Shown: positions 31,422-42,633, counted from the first letter of the stretch. The stretch is 64,000 nt of DNA from Channallabes apus (GCA_030522415.1 CM060107.1:4824847-4888846); one strand, 5' to 3'. Numbers and translations: made by a program. Notes: generated from the letters alone by a model not told the origin.

Positions 31422-34400
31422 GATGACCAGACCGTCTTCCAGACTGCAGCAGGAATGCCCCTGCCAGGCGATACCCCGCCCATGATGGATTACATCCGAC
31501 GACAGCAGGGGCAAATGGACAGTCTAGCGCGGGCGATTAATGACCTGGCTCACAGTGTCCGTGACATTGCTGCCGGCCAGTCGCCCTCATCCCCGGAGCC
31601 GAGGCGCCCCTCACGATCACCACCAAGAGCGCCCCCCCCCGAAAGATATGCGGGTGACCCGGAGCGCTGCAGGAAGTTTCTTCTCGCCTGTGAGCTGTAT
31701 CTGGCGAACTACCCAGGACTGGACGACTGCCAAAAAATCAGTTTCGTCACACAACAGCTCACAGGTGCGGCTATGGACTGGGCAACGGCGATGTGGTGTG
31801 CGGGGGGCCGAGACGTGATTGACTTTTCGCGGATCCAACGCGCCTTTCGCTCAGTCTTTGACCACCCGGATCAGGGTCGAACGGGAGAACAACAACTCCT
31901 GAGACTGAGACAAGGGCAGGCCACGGTAGGGGATTATGCCGTCAAGTTTAAAATCCTGGCCGCAGAGATTGAGTGGTGTGAGAGGAGTCTCCTCGCATGC
32001 TTCCGGGATGGTCTGCAACCCGAGATCCAACTCGAGCTGGCATGCCGTGACGCGGAGATGGACCTCGATGAGACCATCCAGCTCGCCATCAAGCTGGACC
32101 AGCACCTCCGCGGTCAGAAACGACAGAACCCCGCGAGAGCAGCAGGGGGCAGTGCTGCACCGCGCCGCCATCTCAGCCCCAACAAGAGCCTGCCGAGACC
32201 CCGAGAAGGCACAGCGGAGCCGATGGATGTAGGCACGTCCCGGCTGTCTGCACAGGAGAGGAGGCGCCGATTCACGGCAGGACTTTGCCTGTACTGTGGG
32301 GGGGGAGGACACCTCATTAAAACTTGCCCATTGTTACAAGTAACTCCACACACACCCTCACGCGTCACCCAGTCATTTTGCATCAATGCCGAACTGTCAT
32401 ACCATAACCATGTTGTGTCTGTTTCCCCTTTAATAGATTCCGGGTCGGCTGGGAATTTTATTTCATCCTCTCTTCTTTCCTCGCTGCATTCTCCTGTGTC
32501 GAAGCTTCCAACCCCGATCGGGATTAATGCACTCGATGGCAACCCATTAGCACAATCGCCCGTTAAAATGATCTCCGTGCCCATACGATTAACTTTCCCA
32601 AACCACACTGAGGAATTAAAATTGTATGTGATTTCTCAGGTGAGTCAGTCCGTCGTGCTCGGCCTCCCATGGCTGCGCTCTCACAACCCTAATTTTGATT
32701 GGGCTGGTTCACGTATCATATCCTGGTCCCCCCGATGCGCAAAATTCTGTTCACCATCCTCATTGATGGTCCAAACAACTTCGATCGAAAGCCCCAGCGC
32801 CCTGGTTTCGACTACAGTGCCATCTGAGTACGACCGGTTTAAAGACGTGTTTAGTATTAGGGCTGCTGCACGACTTCCCCCTCCCCGCCCGTGGGATTGC
32901 GCTATCGACCTCCTGCCCGGGAAAGCACCGCCCTGCTCGCGGATTTACCCATTGTCCGTAGCCGAAACCCGGGCAATGGAGGAATACGTGAGAGAGGCTC
33001 TCGGGCAGGGACTCATTAGTCGCTCCACGTCTCCAGCCTCAGCAGGATTCTTTTTTATCGAAAAGAAAGGGGGGGGCCTTAGGCCGTGTATTGATTACCG
33101 GGGGCTCAATGCCATCACAGTAAAGTATAAGCACCCACTGCCATTGGTACCAGCCGCGATCGACCTGCTCCGAGGCGCGTCCATCTTTTCTAAACTAGAC
33201 CTAGGGTTCCATACAACCTCGTTCGTGTTCGCAAGGGCGATGAGTGGAAGACTGCATTTAGCACTACATCAGGTCATTATCAGTATAATGTGATGGCCTA
33301 TGGACTGGTGAATGCACCTGCGGTGTTTCAGGGGTTCATGAATGACGTGCTTCGACATATGTTGAACCGGTTTGTGATAGTATATTTAGATGACATTCTG
33401 ATATACTCTCGGTCATATGGGGAGCACGTCCGTCATGTGACCGCCGTCCTCCGTCGACTAAGGGAACATGGGCTCTATGTGAAGGCAGAGAAGTGTGAAT
33501 TCCACAAAACGGAGGTAGCATTTCTGGGCTATCGCATAGGGCCACGGGGGGTCATGATGGACAAAGCTAAGGTCAGTGCGGTCCAGTTATGGCCGGAATC
33601 CACATCAGTGAAGGCGCTACAAAGCTTCCTTGGGTTTGCTAACTTTTACAGGCGCTTTATTAGGGGCTATAGTATGTTGGCGGCACCGCTCACTAACTTA
33701 TTGAAAGGAAAACCACAAAAACTACGCCAGTTCACGCCGGAAGCGCGTCTCGCATTCCAGCGGCTAAAACAATCCTTTACTTCTGCGCCTATATTAAAAC
33801 TTCCCGATCCAACTAAGCCCTTCGTAGTCGAGGTCGATGCGTCGGAAGTAGGACTAGGAGCGGTACTGTCACAGCGCCATGGCCACCCAGAGAAGCTGTA
33901 CCCCTGCGCTTTCTTTTCGAGAAAACTGACACCTGCTGAGTGCAATTATGATATCGGAAATCGCAAACTGCTTGCCATAAAAGCGGCGTTAGAGGAATGG
34001 AGGCATTGGATGGAGGGAGCAGAACATCCATTCACGGTGCTCACCGATCATAAGAATCTAGAGTACCTCCAACAAGCTAAAAGACTAAACCCTCGCCAAG
34101 CCCGCTGGGCACTGTTTTTCACTCGTTTCCATTTCATCATTACATATTGCCCCGGCTCTAAAAACTTAAAAGCGGACGCGCTCTCCCGCTGTTTCGCGGC
34201 GCAGGACCGACACACGGCTCCCGAAACCATTTTGCCCCCGGCACTCGTGGTGGCTCCGATAGCGTGGGATCTCGATACGGAGATAGTACAGGCGACACGA
34301 ACCGAGTCCGTGCCGGCTGACTGTCCTCCGGATCGAACCTACGTACCGGGATCACTACGAGAACGAGTGACCGTGGAGGCCCACGTTAACCTCACATCTG

Positions 34401-35802
34401 GACACCCCGGCGAATTAAAGACATTTCAATTACTGGAACCTAGGTTCTGGTGGCCAAATATACGGGAAACAGTGAAAACTGTTGTTTCGTCTTGTGCTAC
34501 TTGCGCAACTATTTAAAGCCCCCGAGGGTTGCCAGTTGGTAAATTCGTGCCCTTGCCCACACCTAACAGAACGTGGTCCCACCTAGTGGTGGATTTTGTG
34601 ACGGATCTGCCAGTGTCAAAAGGGTACATGACAGTCCTAGTGGTGGTGGATCGTTTTTCCAAAAGCTGTCGGTTTGTCCCGTTCTGCACCCTCCCAACCG
34701 CCGCCCAGGTGACGGAAACCCTATTCGATGCAGTGTTTCGCTACTATGGTATTCCGGAGGATATCGTTTCAGATCGTGGTCCCCAATTTATCGCTAGAGT
34801 CTGGAAAGCTTTTTTCCAGAAATTGGGGACCACTGTTAGTCTAACCTCAGGCTATCACCCGGAGTCTAATGGACAGGCAGAGCGGACTGTGCAAGATCTC
34901 GGGAAATTCCTTCGCGCATATTGTAGTAGTCGACAACATGAGTGGGCTGACTATTTACTCTGGGCGGAATATGCGCAAAACTCTTTAAGACATTCCTCAA
35001 CCGGCCTAACGCCGTTTCAATGTGTGCTCGGATACCAGCCGCTGCTCTGTCCTTGGGATGCCACTCCCACCAATATCCCCATGGTGGATGAGTGGTTTAA
35101 AAAAGCGGAAAAAGTATGGGAGGGAGCGCATGCTCATATCTCCCAAGCAGTTCGCCGTTTTAAAAAATTCGCCGATAGGCGGCGAGGGGAAAGTCCTCCG
35201 CTCCAGGTAGGTGATCGGGTTTGGCTCTCGACAAAGGACCTCTCTCTCAACCTCCCCTGTCGTAAACTTTCCCCACGATTCATCGGTCCCTTCCCCATCG
35301 TAGCCCAAATTAACCCGGTATCGTTTAAGTTGCAACTCCCCCCACACATGCGCATTAACCCTACCTTTCACATCTCTCTTCTCAGGCCGGTAAGAAGGGG
35401 ACCGCTAAACGGAGGGGTCGTGACCCCCTCGCTCCCCGGGGCTGTGGAGATCGAGAGATTAGAGTCCAACAGCTGTTGGATTCCCGAAGGCGAGGAGGCT
35501 CACTCCAGTATCTGGTGGAGTGGGAGGGTTACGGACCGGAGGAGCGCAGCTGGGTTCCGGCGCGGGACATCCTGAGCCCCGAACTCATTTCCGAGTTCCA
35601 CAAGGCACGGCCGGATCGTCCTGCGCCGCGACCCCGAGGCCGACCCGCCCGCCGGCAATTCCATCAGGTCGGCGGGTTCCGACCCCCTTTGGTAACGCAG
35701 GGGGAGCGCCCACCTCCTCTTCAGGAAGCCGGTCCTGGGGAGGGGGGTAATGTAACATCCGAACCTCCGCAGCCCTGGAGATCCGGTTCACCGGCTTACT
35801 GA
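31416..35802 (+). pseudogene. Gag-Pol of the chromodomain Gypsy element, broken by two frameshifts and one stop
   Basis: Reading starts at ATG 31416. Gag runs to a zinc knuckle CLYCGGGGHLIKTC near 32287-32328; protease has LIDSGSAGNF near 32430-32460; RT starts ARLPPPRPWDCAIDL and holds YRGLNAIT. A single-base frame change lies near 33190-33225, just after 'SKLDL'. The second frame (to 34516) has [13 protein letters not shown], RNase H ([23 protein letters not shown]) and the integrase HHCC region. An in-frame TAA at 34514-34516 interrupts it; the same frame goes on with the integrase core ([29 protein letters not shown]) and a GPF module. A further frame change at about 35435-35465 precedes the chromodomain ([17 protein letters not shown], 35500-35560). 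The protein has no env. Sequencing error could explain some of the lesions. Confidence 0.93.
31424..31432 (+). other. Putative self-priming primer binding site
   Basis: TGACCAGAC, two bases after the 5' LTR and inside the first codons of gag, is the exact reverse complement of the predicted transcript start at 31073-31081. No match to a tRNA 3' end was seen next to the LTR. Confidence 0.55.
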
Positions 35803-36277
35803 GCCGTAGCTTTGTCTCCCCCTAGTGTGTCTGAGTATGTCATTGTCTGCCCCTAATGATGTAATAGGAATCACCTGTCTCTACCTCATGTGTCGCACTA
35901 TTTAACCCAGCCGAACCCATACCTCAGCGTCTGGTCACCACTATGCCACACCCTACTCATCTGACTATCTTTCTGTGTTTCTCCCCAAGTTCTAGCGGTA
36001 TCTGCAGGCGAGGTAGTGTGAAGCAAGACCGCTTCACACTTAAGGACTGACTCGGCTGTGGAGCAACATTTCCCGTCTCATGGGAATTCTGCGTTTATGA
36101 ACGCCTTTTCGTTTTCTTGTGTTACCGCCTGCAGACCGCGTCGGGAGATACCACCCACGGGATGGATAGTTTGAGTTCATTTGTTGTATTATTTTGTTTA
36201 AAAGAAGAGACTGAATAAAACCTGTTCATTCCTGCACCTGCAGCGTAGTGTGTATCATTCACAGAGGCAGCATGACA
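35751..36277 (+). repeat. 3' LTR of the chromodomain Gypsy element
   Basis: 527 bp, equal to the 5' LTR except for two substitutions: 'agccctgga' against 'agccccgga' near its start and 'cgggatgg' against 'cggggtgg' near 36165. Confidence 0.95.
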
Positions 36278-36592
36278 TAGTGAAGCACTTTGAGCTCCAT
36301 ATTCTGTCTGAATAGAGTTATTCTAATGATTGTAGTTAAATAGACAGAGACAGATTGAGTCAGTAGTTTATCAGTACTGTGTTTAATGTGACATATCACT
36401 CCAGAGGTCTCCAAAGCTTTCTGTACTTCAGTTTACTTAAGAATTTATGATCTTCACTTCAAGCTAAATTTAATAAGATTAATAACTTTATTACACATTA
36501 CAGCACATACTTACACTTACAGTCACGGTACATGGAGCTTAGCTTCACCGTCCTCATTTAAAGCTCCACCCACTCACTCTGTTACACTACAG

Positions 36593-36613
36593 TATAAATA
36601 CAGAAACTGAAAG
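36593..36613 (+). promoter_or_regulatory. TATA box and ISRE-like site of the truncated TRIM copy
   Basis: TATAAATA (36593-36600) is followed by GAAACTGAAAG (36603-36613), a match to the ISRE core GAAANNGAAA. The ATG follows at 36670. The arrangement parallels the site before the finTRIM start at 30298. Confidence 0.55.
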
Positions 36614-36669
36614 TTCATCCAGAGTAAAGAAACCTGATCTCTCTCTCTCTCTCTCTCTCTCTCAGGAAA

Positions 36670-36828
36670 ATGGTGGCGGTGAGTATTTCAGTAGATCAGG
36701 ACCAGTTCATCTGTCCAGTCTGTCTGGATCTCCTGTGGTCAAGCACAGTTACAGTTACACTATCCTATCACAATACAGTGGAGGTGAGTGAACCCGGAGT
36801 GAAACTATTCTTCCTGAATGTCCTATAA
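36670..36828 (+). pseudogene. Truncated finTRIM copy (promoter, start codon and first RING residues only)
   Basis: The start context 'caggaaaATGG' equals that of the finTRIM gene at 30298. The first 22 codons read [20 protein letters not shown] and then LL, matching [15 protein letters not shown] of the complete gene. After that the RING sequence stops and an unrelated stretch follows (WSSTVTVTLSYHNTVE...) to a TAA at 36826-36828. Only the first pair of RING cysteines is present, so it cannot work as a RING protein. It stands head to head with the complete gene. Confidence 0.75.
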
Positions 36829-38085
36829 GACCGTAGTGTTTATCAGCATTAAACCTCCATTTGTTTATCATAAAATATCGACTATTAAATAACTGTTACA
36901 TATTCTGCAAAACTGCACAAGGACTTTCTCCAGGTTACTGGCACTAAATTTCCCAACAAAGACAAATTTGAAAAATATTTAAATGAACAAATGAAACTGA
37001 AGTGCACTTTACAGTGTAACTGTATTAGACTAACCTTTCTCAATGATGAACAATGTTAATTTATTTAAAGTTCATGTCAAGGCTGCAATAAAACCTAGTT
37101 CATGAAAAAATAAACAATTGATTCATAATTTAAATGTGAATTGTGTTTATTTAAACAATTAGTTTTAGACTTTATGGCCACCAGAGGACTGGATAATTAT
37201 AACATCACTGCTGACTGAAAATGTGTCTGAAAAACAAATTAAGAATAAATATAGAAAATAATTTATTGATATTAATTGATGGGAAGTTAAAAAGTTAAAT
37301 ATTTAAAGTTTTATTACCATCAAGTAACAAGTCACATCATGGTCAGCAAACCAGTTAGTGGGAGTGTTTGAGCTCATGAGGCTTACACTCCGTGTTGAAG
37401 GTATAGATGATCATCTTCTGGACAACTCAACAGTCTTCCCCATGATTATAGTTGTGTGGACTGAAATAAACTGAGAGATACACAGTATTGAAATAATTTT
37501 AAAGTAATTTTATCAAACCCAAAGTGAAATATTCTAATAGTTTGACATACTGATGTAAGCAGTAATCATTGGAATTAAAACAAAAAGACCTTACGCTTCA
37601 TGTGTTAATCTCTAAAATACCTTTCGAATTAACATAAAATTTTTTTTTTCCATAATACAGTATTCTAATTTTTTGAGATACACTATATGTAAATGTATGC
37701 GGATGTGTTTGCACTAAAATCATCTCTAAGGCAGTTAGCAGAAAAACAATAATGATCTAAAATTCCTATATAGTATATACGTCTGTACCCTCACACAATC
37801 AGCAGTAATGAATTCTGTAAAATTCATTACCCTCAAACAGTGTAGAGTAACATCTAATTCTAATTCTCATTTTCAACATTTTTTTTTCTTTTTGAAGAAT
37901 AAGCAAACTGGAAATAAATACTCAATTATAAATTACATTAAACACTTTATTTATGAATTAAGAAATACATTTATAAATTTGTCGTGTATTTGTCATGCAA
38001 GAAGGCAGAGGATCAAGGGTCCGTCCTCTCCATGACAATCTACGACGGGAGAAAAATAAAGATTTGTATGGTAAAAAGACTTCAT
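36829..38085. other. No gene; DNA-transposon end fragment at about 37430-37690
   Basis: 'ccccatgattatagttgtgt' at about 37437 and 'tattctaattttttgagata' followed by 'cact' at about 37662 resemble the inner and outer parts of a Tc1-type terminal repeat like that at 28338-29512. The rest is AT-rich and without a supported gene. Confidence 0.45.
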
Positions 38086-38088
38086 GAT

Positions 38089-38350
38089 CCCAGATAGCAC
38101 ACACACGTCACGGAGACGTCTATGCGATGTCGTCTTTTTCATCTGGCAGATGACTTGCAGATGTCTGGAAAAGGGCGTTTGCTCATCTGGAAGACGTCGC
38201 CGAGATGTCCGTGCTGATATTAGAATGATGCTTAGCCTACGTATTTAAGACGAATATGAATTAAAACGACCCTGATCCGCTCTTTAGACGATGTTAATCA
38301 GATGTTTATACTTCTGCTAGATGTCGGATAGACGTCCTTTTATTAAAACA
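38089..38350 (+). repeat. MITE-like fragment starting 'cccagatagca'
   Basis: The left end 'cccagatagcacac' is followed by many copies of 'agacgtc' or 'agatgtc' words (tctggaagacgtcgc, agatgtcc, agatgtcgga, agacgtcc). No right end was seen before the LINE at 38484. Confidence 0.5.
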
Positions 38351-38483
38351 CCCTCTCACATTATTTTAATTAAATACCCTCGGCACGTCTATAATGCTCC
38401 CTAATGGATGTTACAATGACCAAATATAATAATATATAAATAAACCACACTCTCAACTAATAATAAAACACAGATTCGTTTAT

Positions 38484-40942
38484 CCCCTGCTTGAACCACC
38501 ACCTTATCGTGGTGGAGGGGTTTGCGTGTCCCAATGATCCTGGGAGCTATGTTGTCGGGGGCTTCATGCCCCCGGCAGGGTCACCCATCTAGTCCTAGGT
38601 GAGGGAACAGACAAAGAGTGGTTCAAAAGACCTCTTATGACGAGTACAACCATTGGGAAACGTTTTCCCTCGCCCGGACGTGGGTCACCGGGGCCTCCCT
38701 CTGGAGCCAGGCCTGGAGGTGGGGCCCAATGGCGAGCGCCTGGTGGTCGGGCCTGCACCCATAAGAGCCTGCACAGCCCGAAGAGGCAACGTGGGTCCCC
38801 CTTCCCATGGGCTCACCACCTGTAGGAGGGGCCAAAGAGGTCGGGTGCAGTGTGAGCTGGGCGGTGGCAGAGGACAGGGGCCTTGGCGGTCTGATCCTCG
38901 GCTGCAGAAGCTGGCTCTAGGGACGTGGAATGTCACCTCTCTGGCGGGGAAGGAGCCTGAGCTAGTGTGTGAGGTTGAGAAGTTCCGGCTAGATATAGTT
39001 GTACTCACCTCGACGCACAGCTTGGACTCTGGAACCAGTCTCCTTGAGAGGGGCGCTTATGCGCCGAACAGCAGTTTGGAGTACTCGCTCTTTTTGGGGT
39101 CTCTGGAGCCCCGCTAGAGAGCATCCCTCCTGGGGACTCCATCGTTCTGTTGGGAGACTTCAATGCTCACGTGGGCAATGACAGTGAGACCTGGAAGGGC
39201 GTGATTGGGATGAACGGCCCCCCTGATCTGAACCAGAGCGGTGTTTTGTTATTGGACTTCTGTGCTCGTCACGGATTGTGCATAATGAACACCATGTTCA
39301 GGCATAAGGGTGTCCATATGTGCACCTGGCACCAGGACACCCTAGGCCGCAATTCGATGATCGACTTTGTGGTCGTATCGTCGGACTTGCGGCCACATGT
39401 CTTGGACACTCGGGTGAAGAGAGGGGCGGAGCTGTCAACTGATCACCACCTGGTGGTGAGTTGGCTTCGTTGGCGGGGTAGGATGCCGGTCAGGCCTGGT
39501 AGACCAAAACGTATTGTGAGGGTCTGCTGGGAACGTCTGGCAGAGTCCCCTGTCAGGACGAGCTCAACTCCCACCTCCGGCAAAGCTTCAACCACGTCCT
39601 GGGGGAGGTGGGGGACATTGAGTCTGAATGGACTGTGTTCCGCGCCTTCATTGTCGAGGCGGCCGACCGGAGCTGTGGCCGTAAGGTGGTCGGTGCCTGT
39701 CGCGGTGGCAACCCAAGAACCCGTTGGTGGACACCGGCGGTGAGGGATGCCATCAAGCTGAAGAAGGAGTCTTACCGGGCCTTTTTGGCTGGTGGCACTC
39801 CGGAGGCAGCTGATAGGTACCGGCAGGCGAAGCAGAATGCAGCTTCGGTGGTTGCTGTGGCAAAAACCCGGGCATGGGAGGAGTTTGGAGAGGCCATGGA
39901 GAATGACTTCCAGACGGCTTCGAAGAAATTCTGGTCCACCATCCGGCGTCTCAGGAGGGGAAAGCAGTGCACGGTCAACACAGTGTATAGTGGGCCAGGG
40001 GTAGCTCAGTGGTTAAGGCATTGGACTACGGTTCGGAAGATCCCAGGTTCAAACCCCACAACCACCAAGTTGCCACTGTTGGGCCCTTGAGCAAGGCCCT
40101 TAACCCTCAACTGCTCAGATGTGTAATGAGATAAGAATGTAAGTCGCTCTGGATAAGAGCGTCTGCCAAATGCCTAAATGTAAATGTAAATGTATAGTGG
40201 GGATGGTTCGCTGCTGACCTCGACTCGGGACGTTGTGGGTCGGTGGGGGGAGTACTTCGAAGACCTCCTTAATTCCACCAACATGCCTTCCGATGAGGAA
40301 GCAGGGTCTGGGGACATAGAGGTGGACTCTTCCATCTCTGGGGCCGAGGTCGCCGAGGTGATCAAAAAGATCCGTGGTGGCGGGGGTGGATGAGATCCGC
40401 CCGGAGTTCCTCAAGGCTCTGGATGTTGTAGGGCTGTCATGGTTGACACGTCTCTGCAACATTGCATGGACATCGGGGACAGTGCAAACTGGGGTGGTGG
40501 TCCCCCTCTTCAAGAAGGGGGACCGGAGAGTCATGAGCTATGGGTAGTGACCGAAAGAACAAGATCGCGAATACAAGCGGCCGAAATGAGTTTCCTGGAA
40601 ATGGTGTCTGGGCTCTCCCTTAGAGATAGGGTGAGAAGCTCAGTCATCCGGGAGTAGAGCCGCTGCTCCTCCGCAACAAGAGGAGCCAGATGAGGTGGCT
40701 TGGGCATCTATTTAGGACGCCTCGTGAGGTGTTCCGGACACGCCCCACCGGAAAGAGACCCCGGGGAAGACCCAGGACATGCTGGAGGGACTTTGTCTCT
40801 CGGCTGGCCTGGGAACGCCTTGGGATCCCCCCGGAAGAGCTGGAAGAAGTGGCCGGGGAGAGGGAAGTCTGGGCATCCCTGCTGAAGCTGCTGCCCCCGC
40901 GACCCGACCTCGGATAAGCGGAAGAAAATGGATGGATGGATA
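38484..40942 (+). mobile_element. RTE-like LINE with 5' end present but central RT deleted
   Basis: Flanked by the 12-bp duplication AGATTCGTTTAT (38472-38483 and 40943-40954). The 5' end has a strong hairpin. The endonuclease is recognisable in three frames: LALGTWNVTSLAGKEPELV, then [44 protein letters not shown]. It continues with [19 protein letters not shown] and, after a SINE insertion, EVDSSISGAEVAEVI, DEIRPEFLKALDVVGLSWL and VVVPLFKKGDRR. Directly after this the frame jumps to YGHELWVVTERTRSRIQAAE, so nearly the whole RT palm is missing. It ends with MRWLGHLFR, GRPRTCWRDFVSRLAWERLG and a tail of GGAT units. Frame changes are many; the copy is dead. Confidence 0.9.
39995..40190 (+). 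mobile_element. tRNA-derived SINE inside the LINE
   Basis: The 196-bp SINE has a perfect 11-bp duplication TGTATAGTGGG (39984-39994 and 40191-40201). The head carries an A box (TAGCTCAGTGG) and a B box (GGTTCAAACCC); the tail is 'gctctggataagagcgtctg' and ends in TAAATG units. The tRNA-like head lacks a proper cloverleaf context and is not a tRNA gene. Confidence 0.9.
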
Positions 40943-40954
40943 AGATTCGTTTAT

Positions 40955-41597
40955 TTTTTTAATAAAAAATAAATTTTATAAAAAGCATTTGATTAATTTA
41001 TTTAAAAAAAAACGAGATAACAGCAACTTACAAATGAGGTCTCAATTTGAAAAGATGTACAAAAGTTAAAATACCACAAAAAAGGACACTTTCAGTTACA
41101 AACTGCTGTGAAGAAATATAGAGATAGATATTCAATTAAAATTCATGATACTTAATTTAGCAAATGAACAATATTTATACTTTGTTCCTCTCGCTTCACA
41201 ACTCATGAGAACAGACCGAAACCAGAACCGAACCTCAGATTAAGCACGCACATATAACCGTCGGTATTTTAAGTGTGATTAAAATACAAGAAATAGCTTA
41301 AACTAAAATAACATTACTAAACATCGCTAAACAACAGAGACATTTATGTTCTGTATTTTGTTTCCATTTAGAAAGATATGTGGCTGCTAACGCTAGCAAC
41401 CTAACTAAATGCCTGCGTCATGCTAGCAATACAGTTAACAGTTTAGCGTTAATTCATCACTTCACCATCTTCGTAACCCTGAAAACATTTCACAGAGAAA
41501 GCTAAAAAGCTCAGACATCTTAGCTGTTTCTTTCATACTCAGGTGGGGTTCTTTGGCTAACTATAGCAGCTATTCTCAGCTACTGTAAATTATCGTA
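40955..41597. other. No gene recognised
   Basis: AT-rich DNA between the LINE and the hAT MITE; no supported feature. Confidence 0.4.
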
Positions 41598-41605
41598 CCT
41601 CAGAC

Positions 41606-41914
41606 CAGTGGCGGTTTTAGGCATGGGCGAACTGGGCAGCCGCCCAGGTCGGCATTTTTTCATGTCACGTGGGAGACGGCAAACGAACCTGGAGGAAAAA
41701 ATAATAATCTGTCTCGCTAAGCGGTTTTCTATTATCTGTGATACCTGCGCTGTGACCGCACCGCCCCTGCTGCTGAAGCAGCCGCACAGAAGTTAAGTGA
41801 GCGGGGCAGAGAATGGATGACGGGGCGTGGGGGAGGAAAGGGGGGGGGGGGGCGGGAGAGAGGAAATGGGGGGGGGAGCCTCGCCCGGGGAGCAATTCTG
41901 TAGAACCGCCACTG
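41606..41914 (+). mobile_element. hAT-type MITE, 309 bp
   Basis: Ends CAGTGGCGGTTTTAG and TAGAACCGCCACTG are inverted, and the 8-bp duplication CCTCAGAC is perfect (41598-41605 and 41915-41922). No transposase is inside. The right half is very G-rich, with runs of 12 and 9 Gs near 41839 and 41869. Confidence 0.9.
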
Positions 41915-42004
41915 CCTCAGACCAGCCTGAATGTTTCCCTGCTGAAAAAACAGCATAGACCAGCACAGCCGGTGACCAGTTTGACCAGCATATGTTGTTT
42001 TCAG

Positions 42005-42185
42005 TTATTTATTTGTAAAAAATGTTTGGAATCATGTATGCTTTTCGTTCCACTTGTCACGTGTACACCACTTTGTATTGGTCTTTCACATGGAATTCCA
42101 ATAAAATTGATTCATGTTTGTGGCTGTAATGTGACAAAATGTGGAAAAGTTCAAGGGGGCCGAATACGTTTGCAAGCCACTGTAT
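42005..42185 (-). repeat. Tc1/mariner-type end fragment
   Basis: 'gtgacaaaatgtggaaaagt' followed by 'tcaagggggccgaatacgtt' and ending 'tgcaagccactgta' is a common Tc1-type terminus in fish. Only one end is present. Confidence 0.7.
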
Positions 42186-42442
42186 ATACTGTAGAAAACA
42201 AGCCCTCCTTTCATGCACCTTGTGCTGAATCATTTTACTCAAAGAAACAAATCCTAACATTTTGCTCTTTTAAAATACAAGTTAAAATCACTACATTAAA
42301 AATGACTTCTACAGCACAATTTAAATAATTTTATACTAAAACCAATGATCTATGCAAACATGCACAAAACAGTATTATGCAATAAGGGACAGTGTGAGCA
42401 GTATTTAAAAGACTACTGCAGCAATTGCCCTTTCTGCACATA

Positions 42443-42620
42443 CATTTACATTTACATTTAGGCATTTGGCAGATCCAGAGCGACTTACATTTTTTTTTTT
42501 ATCTCATTACACATCTGAGCAGTTTAGGGTTAAGGGCCTTGCTCAAAGACCCAACAGTGGCAACTTGGTGGTTGTGGGGTTTGAACCTGGGATCTTCTGA
42601 ACCGTACACCAGTATGCCAC
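42443..42620 (-). mobile_element. tRNA-derived SINE, minus strand, same family as 39995-40190
   Basis: Reading the minus strand gives GGTTCAAACCCCACAACCAC, 'gccactgttgggtc' and 'taagtcgctctggat', followed by TAAATG units. It has diverged from the copy at 39995 and its head is degraded at the right. Confidence 0.85.
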
Positions 42621-42633
42621 AGTTGGTGTATTA

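Larger units (their letters stand above)
30895..36277 (+). mobile_element. Chromodomain Gypsy retrotransposon (Tf1/sushi-like), young but damaged
   Basis: The 5,383-bp element has 527-bp LTRs (30895-31421 and 35751-36277) that differ at only two positions I could find, and a perfect 5-bp duplication TAGTG (30890-30894 and 36278-36282). Gag and Pol are in one frame. Domain order is Gag, zinc knuckle, protease, RT, RNase H, integrase, chromodomain. A purine run (ggggagggggg, about 35737-35747) precedes the 3' LTR. No tRNA primer site follows the 5' LTR; instead a self-priming arrangement is visible (see separate features). It lies between two head-to-head TRIM sequences. Confidence 0.95.

Noticed and set aside
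35006..35371. 121-residue antisense frame inside the Gypsy integrase
   Set aside because: Shadow of the sense coding sequence; no independent motif.
39999..40070. tRNA gene suggested by A and B boxes
   Set aside because: The match is the head of a SINE with target duplications; the cloverleaf is degraded.
41813..42328. 171-residue plus-strand frame starting in the G-rich hAT MITE
   Set aside because: It crosses the MITE end and a Tc1 fragment; composition is driven by G runs and repeats.
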